NCBI GenBank assembly: GCA_002633005.1
Contig: NMRA01000280.1
Location: 249,564-313,563, forward strand
DNA: 64,000 nucleotides
Direction of reading: 5' to 3'
DNA from: Phoronis australis
Lineage: Eukaryota > Phoronida > Phoronidae
Below are positions 50,956-64,000 of the stretch, piece after piece. Under the pieces are notes generated by a model, which was not told the DNA's origin, did no database searches, and saw only the letters and a list, made by a program, of their open reading frames with translations. A program made the translations under genes and the position numbers. Within the stretch, counting starts at the first letter, position 1; every line of letters begins with the position of its first letter.

Positions 50956-53334
50956 TGTTTTCACACTTATCTATATGTCACGTTATGTGACCAACATGCG
51001 GCGTTTAAGATGTCTCACAATTCTTTTTTATAATTTATGTATGTTTCCATCAAGCTAACGCGTTTCTTTTCCATACCTGGTATTACAATTTTCAAACCTA
51101 CACTTTACTGGGTAGTCATTTGGATATGTGCTCCAAATTTTGCATCTTCATGTGGCAGTAAAAAATAGGCAGTATTTCACATTGGCAAAACAGAAATTTC
51201 AAATTGTCCCTTCAGCTGTGACAAGCTTTTTTCAGAAATAATCATTGGTATTGCCAAATTGCAGTCAGTTGTGTGAAAAATCTGTTTTAGTAGAAATGCT
51301 TGCAGTCAGATCACAGTGGCCATTCTGGAGACAGAGACTCTGGAATATGTATTGTTTAAATTGACCTGATAATACAGACATACGATTGGGAACTTGTTGA
51401 AGTTACATATCCAATGAAGTTGTGGAGGACATACCAGTGAAAAGTTTTGGCTGATACTGGTTTGTACTGTGTAGTTGGAAGCTTTCACTTCTGGACTCAC
51501 ATAATTGAGAACATCGGTCACTATTTTCATTCAGCTTATTTACAACTCTTGAAATGGTCAGGGTTGGTTCCAGCATGTAGTCATTAAAATGTTCTTCACA
51601 ATTTCACAACTGTGATCACTCTGATGCAATATTTTCAGAGATAATGATATAATAGTCGTTGGGTGTAAATAATGATAATGATAAAAGTCTCGTTTCTGTG
51701 AGTTTATCAATGAATTTAGTAATAAACATCTTTACCAAGTGTAATTTGTGATCTCTCGAGGCAGAATTTTTGCCCTTCAAGTCTTGGCATTGTAGTTGTA
51801 ACTTGTTGACATGCTCACTGAGCAGTATCCAAGTTGGTAGTTAAAGTAAAACTGGTTGAGTCAAGTGAAAATCCGATTTACTGAATGTTCAAGTTATGTT
51901 GTATGTTTATACCTAACTACGTACTTGTTTGAAGTTGTTTTTAACCTTGGTAAAAAGTTGAAACTGGTTAGTTCCTACTGGTGTAAATTGACTTAAAAAC
52001 AAAAAGGTCTCACGACCTGTGAAACAGGCCCCAGTATACTAAATTCTCTTAGTTGTAATGACTGTGGCGATAAAGTGCTACCAATCTTCCCTGTGTCCAT
52101 TAACCTTCCTATCAAGGCTGTGTCCACGCCCCAAGGGGACTTTTATAGGGAAGGTTTACAAGACATGCCAATCAGATGGGTTTCTTTTACACAGCCAAGT
52201 TCCCTACGAAAAGGTGCTTTTTCTGATGAAATTACCTATGAAAGGGTTTGTTTACAGGCATGAATTCTACTCAAGATTCACTTTTGCATCAGAACTCTAG
52301 AAAGGTTTCATGTTAAGTTGAAGTTTGTTGAGTTGACAAGAGATCATTCCAAAAGATTTAATCAGCACAATAAATAAGCTCTTTTGAAGTGTTGAAGCTT
52401 CGTAACCGTTGTTTTCGATTCGGGGGGATGTCAGTCATGTGTCATGTTGGAACACTGTTCTGTCTGTAACTAGTGATGGTCGTAACTAGTGATATAGTTT
52501 TTAAAGCACTATAGTTTATCATGTGTAAATCACAAACAGGGAGTCAAAATTATAGGGGCAAAAACCATCTTGCCTGTTTGCAAGATTCTGTGCTTCTATG
52601 GTTGTTAGTGGTCACACTTGCTTTACTCGGGCAAAATCTGTTCATCCTAAAGTGGGATAATAATCATGCCACCCATGCGTTCTTGTCAGTCTTCGAGATT
52701 TTGGATACACTTATCCATTGTAAAGGGGAGTCGGGTGTTACAAGAATGGAAAAGGAAATTCCCTCTGTTCCCCCCGGATCAACACATTTCTGCAGACCTC
52801 TTGCCATGTTGCATTCAATATGTGATGCTTGTCTGCAGGTGCTGATAATGCAAGATATGGCGTTGTCATATTTTCAGTACCGAATTAAGGTTTCAATAGG
52901 TCCTAAGCTATAAAATCTGGGTACTAACCATTAAAATACACACTAGGGGGTATCATCATTTACCAGCTGCTCCTCCAGTCGTCATGGCAATTGAGGGCCC
53001 CTGTTTTGTGTGATCATGGACTAGTATTGCTTTGTCAAAATGTTTGTATTTATGGTAGTTAAGTTTACTGTATGAAATTTGGGCAACCGTGTCACTCACA
53101 ACCAGTGCTGAAGTGGTAAAATTAGAGGTAAGTAGGCGTCCAAAGTCCACCGTATCACCTTGGGCACGGAACGTAACTTACGGTGTGTAGGTGCTAAGTT
53201 CAAATGCCAAAAGGTGGTTAGCTGCACCTACGCCCCACTACAGCACTGCTCACAACCCAAACAGAAGTCTATACAGCCATGTCCATCAATAACAAAATAA
53301 ACGAGACACCAGAGTTCGGTAAAAACTACAATAG

Positions 53335-53477
53335 CAGGGGTGGATCCAGGATTTTTATTTAGGGGAGCCCAGGGCAGAGTATTAGCCCGTCAGACGGTGC
53401 ACCCCCAAACTGCCAAATGGAATCTGGGGCGGGGGGGGGGNNNNNGGCCTCCTTGGCCCCCTCTAAATCCGCCACTG
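53335..53477. mobile_element. Small hAT-type MITE, interrupted by an assembly gap
   Basis: The left end caggggtggatccagg and the reverse complement of the right end (cagtggcggatttagagg) are similar terminal inverted repeats of the common CAGxGGCGGA form. Five Ns follow a poly-G run at 53441-53445. No target duplication is visible. Confidence 0.55.
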
Positions 53478-54049
53478 AATTGTGTTGCATTTTTTACAAA
53501 GATCAGGGCCCAGTCTCAAATCTTTACTTGAAATGGAACTTGAAATTATGTTTGTCATTTTTTAATCTTTTGTGCAAACTCGTTATTCTATTATTCTATG
53601 CTCGAGTACATAATGACATACATGGATGATTTATAGTCATAGTTTGCAGTTGATAAATCAAACATTAAAAGCTAAAAGTTCGAGTTTAAACTCGAAATTT
53701 CGAGTTTTTACTCTAGTTTGTACGATTATAAGGGTCTTTAAGTGCAAACTTGGACTAGAAACTGCATAAACTAGAATTATTTGAGCACAGTCTGGTAACC
53801 ACTTATATCGAGTTCACACGAAAAGAGCAGAGAAATTGCCAAAAATAATTTATTTCGAGTTCGTTTCGAGTACTAAGATTAGAGACCAGACCCAGGGCAA
53901 GTGGAAAATCGTGAAATACAGTATAGAAACTGATGGCTCTATCGTTTCTGTACAGTGTTCTGCGGCAAGCGGCAACTATAAACCTGCCTGGCGTCAAAGA
54001 AACCTAGCCACTTGCCACTATAAAATTGTTCTCAACCTGTTCCTTGATT

Positions 54050-54180
54050 CATGGGCAGTGCACCATAGGGGGCTGGGGGGCTACAGCCCCCACTTTTCTC
54101 AGTGCTGCGTTGCCCATGGTCTATAGGCGGCGCACCACAGGAGGGCTGAGGGGCTTTAGCCCCCCCACTTTTTTCAGTGT
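54050..54180. repeat. Two tandem copies of a GC-rich block of about 65-70 bp
   Basis: Each copy contains gcaccacaggagggctg-like sequence, then ggggctttagcccccc, then acttttctcagtgttgc. The inner gggct..agccc forms a small stem in both copies. Confidence 0.6.
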
Positions 54181-56038
54181 TGCTTCGCCCACTTGATTAG
54201 ATGATAGGTGACTTCTGGTCTTGCGAAGACCTGACAGTTCGTTTTTGCTTGAGACCGAGTTTTTGAAGACCATGACATGCTCAGCTCCTGAACAGAATTG
54301 AATAAGGAAGCCCCCTATAGTCAACCTTCCAAGGTTCATCAGCAAAGGATTTAAAAAAAACACCAAGATTGAAACATTTTACTTTTATTTGGCAACTTGT
54401 CCTGTAAATAGAGATATAACTAAAATAACCAACAGTAAAATATCTAAGAATCTCAATACAAACGTTTGGTGCTAACAATCTATACAAACCTACACACACT
54501 GAACATGGTAAAATAATTTGAAATAAGAAACACAGACAAGTTCTTATTATCAAATTATCAAAGCAGAGAAAACAGACACTGTCACCATTCAAACTATGGT
54601 TTCTTTTATGACAGATATTGCAATGCTAATGTGAAGAGTAACTCGCAAAAACACAACCATTTTTTTAATTCTCCACAACTCATGGAAGGAAACTGTGATT
54701 TTCTACCTTCTTCCACATAAATACCAGAAAAGGGCACAACTTGTAGACTCAGAAGTATATTTTACAACAATGCCAATTAAAACGATTTCTTTGAACGCAC
54801 ACTTGTCTAACAAATAACGTGTTTTTAAACAAGCTGAATGACAATAAAAATGAGTCCATTTTATTCGGTGATATACTAAATCTAGACAACTGTTCCACTG
54901 TTAATCAATAAAGTGCTATCGTGAGTTCAGCTCAGGTGTTTCGTGCATCAGACCACCTGCACTCTTTTTATTTTTTAACCCTTATACTTAGCCTCAGACA
55001 TAACCCAAACCACAAATTTTCCATGGAAAGAATTATATTCGAAACCTGTGAAGCAATAAGGTTTAAAATGATTGTAATTATTTGGATGCTTAAAGTACAG
55101 CAGGTTTGACCTGGATAATTTAGACGGCTAAAATGGAGGATTACTGACAGCTAGACCTGCTCTCTCAATCTTGATTTAATGCAGTTCGAGACAGGCGTAA
55201 GTGTTGCAAGGGTCTTAATGACAACTTTCAATGGAGCAAGTGAGTGTACATCAAGAAAAACTATGCATCATCACGAGGTTCTTAACCACGTGTATTAGAC
55301 GTAGAGAAATTGATAGCAAATATTTTTTACCCCTTCTTACAAAATCAAATACCAAATTTTTTTATGTACATTCCAAATATTTGCATAGTGACATTTTACA
55401 CGTATCAATTGATGACAACTACCACCATTTACTTGACTAAAACAATATGATGTTCCTAACAATACGGTTAAGGAAAATGAGACTTAATATACCAGACAAA
55501 AACATGTCAAAATTTTGTATTAAACTAAAAAATAGCATTTTACTGGTTATGGTCTTTTTTGAAAATCGATATGATGATGCAGTAATTTTGAAAGAAGAAA
55601 AGTCACCTGATGCCACGTGATGTCCATCAGGTCCTTTTTCTGCCCGAGTCACCAGATGACAGCTGAACTGGGTAGACACACCTGTTTTTCTTCAAACAGG
55701 TTTCAAAACCAGTTGATCACAGACCAGAATCTATTATGCTATTTTTGGCCTCACCTTCGTAGCTTTAATGAATTTTCTCTCTCGTCAAAAATACTTCAGC
55801 TACCAAGAACAGTCGTCGTGTCATGACATATTGTCACCACATATTTTTACTACAGCAAGACTCACATAAGTGAGAGTCCCATGACTCAGATCTTCGGTTA
55901 ACTCCGACAAAGTTACTAAGTACGCTTTAGCACTTGTCTAAGGTGGACCTAATTCACGTGGGATATACTGAATTCAAAATTGACTTTCCTGAGCCTGCAA
56001 GGGATTCAGAATACCAAACTCATGAATGTCATCTTAAG

Positions 56039-59000
56039 TCACTTAACTAATAAATGAGCAACCCCAACAGGTAACAGACAGGTCATAAGAAGTAGCCAAG
56101 ATACGGCTTTTACATTTCCACTGTCAAACACCCACGGATCAAACTTGAAACACTTATCTGTACCCTTCATGACCTTGAACTTTTGTGATGTGCAAAAGTT
56201 TGTCCCCGATTTATAGTGGTCACCTGAAAAGGAAAGCGTCGTGTGTGAATAACTACTTTCATCACATAGTAAGGCACCGAGGGGGGCATCAGCAGTAATG
56301 TATGCCAAAAACTTATGTGATTGAAGATAGTACACATTCTGGGATGCACAAAATGAATTGTCATGTCAGTTCAAGTTAATTAATTGAAAATGCCCCCAAA
56401 TTCAAGAGTTAAGTAAAGCATAATTCACATCTTTTTGAGTAGCAATGGGTTCCTCAACAAAATGTATCACAGCCGTGAAATTGCGATTACACAGTATAAA
56501 AATGGGCCAAATATTTCCTAGCTTTATGTGACATGGTTAACAGTAGATTGGAAAGAAAGGAAAAAAATCAAATTCTACAGGCCCTCTGGTATCAGAAAAT
56601 ATAAACCTTTACTAAAGTTAAAATCTACAGTTTTATAGAAAATGGCTAAATACAGACTTCTGGATGAGGTCTCACATTACCCTTCTGTAAGCAATACTGA
56701 TATGAAAGAGGCAATTAGACAGACAAGCAGAGAAAGAGAGAGAGAGCTTCAACAGAGTGCAGTATCAGCTCAATATCAAACATTACGTTATCACACTTGC
56801 TTTCATCACAAACTCTTACCCAGCTGTTTTCCTTTATAAGATGCCGTTTTGCATTCCTCATATATGCTGTTGCAAAACTCTTCACAAATTGCAGCTCTTC
56901 TGAAAAACAAAATCATCAGTGTGAATTGAATTAGCTTAAAATCCGGCGATGGATTAACCAGAAGAACTAATAGTGAATGCATTATAAATAAGCACAGAAA
57001 TAATAGTAAGAACACTTGATTATCGCTATACTTCAAAACCACTTGCCGTCAAGATTTGCATTTGTTTCACTATGAAACACATATCAAGTTGGAAAATTTA
57101 TGTAACAACAGCACTCAGTGGGCACATACTTAGTTTTTCACAAGGTTTCAATAAAACACAATCTAGTAAGTGTCATTTACTAGCACCACACGCCCACTTT
57201 TGCAACTAATAAAACCAAGCTTGTTGTGGCATGCAAATGTGCCAGTTGAACGAACTGTTAGTGGCAAAGTGACATGTATAAGAAAATAGAGTGATTGATA
57301 ACTTTGCTGAGGCAAAAGTGTATTAATATAAAATATGGTAAAAATTCTCCAGTTTGGTACCAGCATACTAACAGGGCTGGCGTCCCTATCAAATAGGGGT
57401 GATGTTAATGACAACCTTGAAATTGGAGCTCTGTTTAGAAGATGTGATGTTTGTGTACAGTTAATTATCCCTGTGGATTGGTTAATGATTAATCAAGCAA
57501 TGAGAAATTCAACACTTACACAAAAGTCTTAAATGCCCATGCATGGCCGACTCATTACTTACGTGTCGTACCAGATGTGTTGCTCTGGACTACAGAAGTA
57601 ACACATGAGGTAATTCATCTGGTTCTGGCATGCTTTGGACGCCCCAAACAGCTTATACATCCCTGAGAAGACAGATGTCACCTCTGTACGTTTACAGCAG
57701 GCATTGGAAGCAAACCAAGAACAATTGACAAGACTACTCTCAGGCGCAGACCGTCGGCTTCCTATAAGAGTAAACACAAATCACAATGCATTGTAACAAA
57801 GGGGCCGTGCTCCTGCTTATTGCAAGAAGTTTTCGCATCCATCACTCATTTCATCTCCACTGATGTCGTCAGCAATTTTGCATTTGCTCCCCCCTGTTGC
57901 GAACTTCTGGCTACGTCCATGGAAAAACAAAAAGTGCCACAGCGTGATTGAATGGCGTGCTGTTGCAACCGCCACAAACCCCATGCCTCACAATAACAAA
58001 ATTTTCTTTTCAAAAATATAAAGCAACTTCTCCACAACCACACACAGAAAATGGAAAGTAGTGTTGGTTAATTGTTAATGCTGTATTACATCCTCACTAG
58101 AGATGGTCACTGTCAATAACAAACCAGTAGCTAATTATCTTAGATTATCTTTGCTTACACGGTCACAATGTAGTCTAACTACTTGTAACTTACTGGCCAT
58201 TTTACACTGCTTGCGCTACGGAATATTACGTCATATCTTCAGACCAAAGCAGTGTAAAAATAGTAGTTGCTGATTTGGGCAACTGATGAAGAACTGCTAG
58301 AAAAAAAGTTTGATTACAGGAATATTTCTTCCAGATGGAAGGAATTAAAGATATCGCAAAAATTTAGGAAATGGCGCGTGACATTTCATGAGCATACCGT
58401 TTTCAAAACGACGACATACTTTTCCTAATTGTAACAAAAGGCGGAGAATTACCCAAGAAAATGACGTTTATAAGATTGTTTTACACTTAAACAGCTGTAA
58501 CGGGCAAGATGAGTGTCAGTTGACTCCCAAATTTTGCATGCCCCCCCCCCACCGGTCTTTAGCCCTCCAAGTTGATACACGTTTCACGGCAAGGTGATGT
58601 GCAGAAGTACCTAGGCTGTGTGTAATCTCAAGGTCTGTCTGTGCTGAACATACAGTGGTACCAAGCTGTATTTTGACGATAGTCTTCATACAACTAGCTG
58701 GCTCGCTAGACCAAATGGAACCCTGCCCGCAAGACTGAAGCCTGACTGTTAGTAGTTAACAAGTCCAAAGTGTAATATCCAGGTAGAAAATTCTTTCCAA
58801 TGGCAATGATCTGCACATGTTTCAAGTCATCAATGTTGTGTACTTAATTATTACAAAGTGATGTTCCAATGCATTTTGACAACATGACAGTTTCATAAAA
58901 AAGACAGATGATGATTCAGGACGTTTCTACACTTCCTGGGAAAATGTGCACCTGGGACAGACTGCTTGCAGCAGTGGCTCACTCAGACAAAAAGGTCTCA

Positions 59001-59173
59001 AATTCTGTGTTCTGAGCCCAAGATCATGTTTATTGTAAAATTTCTGCAAAAATACACTCACCAAAGAAAGTGCATGTCTGTCCTGTCTTCTGGTTAACTT
59101 CAGCAGAAGTAACCGTAATGCAGAGAATTGAGGATAAAAATACGAATACAAATAAAACGTAACAGGACGACAT
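56039..59173 (-). CDS. Short folate-receptor-like, cysteine-rich secreted or GPI-anchored protein, complete, 4 exons
   Basis: Exons in transcript order: 59062-59173, 57563-57761, 56820-56899, 56039-56223. GT-AG introns and phases join to 191 residues. A hydrophobic signal peptide (about 1-24, ending VTSA) is followed by a cysteine-rich body: NCSWFASNACC (50-60, with an N-glycosylation sequon), then CYFCSPEQ, then ICEEFCNSIYEECKTA, then GTNFCTS. The order and Cys spacing match the folate-receptor/riboflavin-binding domain family (CSW, CC, CxxxCSP, CxxxCxxxxxxC). The C-terminus has a 20-residue hydrophobic run with a short tail, as in a GPI signal or a single membrane anchor. It is shorter than vertebrate folate receptors (about 250) and lacks much of the Trp-rich ligand region, so folate binding is not assumed. 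Confidence 0.82.
56224..59061 (-). other. Introns of the folate-receptor-like gene
   Basis: Introns 56224-56819, 56900-57562 and 57762-59061. The last contains a small hairpin-forming pair (about 58198-58212 with 58246-58260, ttttacactgctt) and a poly-C run near 58545. No other element is recognised. Confidence 0.5.
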
Positions 59174-59408
59174 TTTGAAGCAGAAGTGACAGTCTGAGGT
59201 CGAACGTGATACACCCCAGTTTAATTTCAAATTAATTATATGTTAAAGCATAAAATCTTCAAAATAAATTAGGTTTACCTAAAAATGGCTAACACTTTTT
59301 TAATTGTTTTCTAAATATAGTTCGAATGTATTTGTACGAGAATTTGATATAAAACCCATAGATACAGATTGGTATTCAAAAGTTGTCAGGGTACGTCAAT
59401 ATTAAAAA
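59174..59408. promoter_or_regulatory. Probable bidirectional promoter between the folate-receptor-like gene and ALG3
   Basis: Only 235 AT-rich bases separate the divergent start codons, so both 5' UTRs and core promoters are likely here. No specific box is claimed. Confidence 0.5.

Positions 59409-64000
<4,592 letters not shown>

Larger units (their letters stand above)
49177..56038. other. Intergenic region between convergent PAXBP1 and the folate-receptor-like gene
   Basis: Contains the 3' UTRs of both genes. An AATAAA at 49224-49229, 48 bases after the PAXBP1 stop, is a possible but early polyadenylation signal. Repeats found: a 43-bp minisatellite (50403-50664), a SINE-like unit (50885-50955), a hAT-type MITE (53335-53477) and a duplicated GC-rich block (54050-54180). 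Sequence at 49406-49454 is repeated near 54214-54262. No ORF here resembles a known protein. Confidence 0.6.

Noticed and set aside
52058-52300. Overlapping ORFs in the intergenic region
   Set aside because: Two frames open over the same short stretch with no family match.

Overview
This is an intron-rich, AT-rich stretch of animal nuclear DNA. The four genes recognised have typical metazoan GT-AG introns, short exons and repeat-laden introns. The exon structure and protein sequences look like an invertebrate animal, plausibly a marine deuterostome such as a hemichordate, echinoderm or lancelet. That placement is inference from general character, not a species identification.

Layout. (1) 800-27543, minus strand: a complete MAP3K7 (TAK1) gene. 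I could assemble 16 coding exons with matching phases into 565 codons plus a stop, covering the kinase domain, the linker and the C-terminal coiled coil. (2) 27544-27888: a 345-bp gap between divergent start codons, presumably a shared promoter. (3) 27889-49176, plus strand: a complete PAXBP1/GCFC gene of 19 coding exons and 825 codons. (4) 49177-56038: an intergenic region between convergent genes, with a 43-bp minisatellite, SINE-like and hAT-MITE-like elements and no recognised gene. (5) 56039-59173, minus strand: a complete four-exon gene for a 191-residue secreted or GPI-anchored folate-receptor-like cysteine-rich protein. (6) 59174-59408: a second short divergent gap. (7) 59409-64000, plus strand: the 5' half (five exons, 214 codons) of ALG3, running off the window.

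The genes serve separate tasks: stress and immune kinase signalling, nuclear splicing or chromatin adaptor, an extracellular cysteine-rich protein, and N-glycan assembly in the ER. Nothing suggests an operon. The shared theme is two tight head-to-head pairs (MAP3K7/PAXBP1 and the folate-receptor-like gene/ALG3).

Most of the remaining DNA is intron holding mobile elements and tandem repeats: a mariner pseudogene, a 1.9-kb hAT-like element, a 763-bp element with about 155-bp inverted ends, a 1.54-kb element with 26-bp inverted ends and a nested hairpin element, a 433-bp foldback element, tRNA-derived SINE-like units, and minisatellites of 66, 43 and 26 bp. I found no convincing new multi-gene system. 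The best leads are the long-inverted-repeat element with a single ORF, the open-frame 66-bp minisatellite, and the dispersed repeat families.
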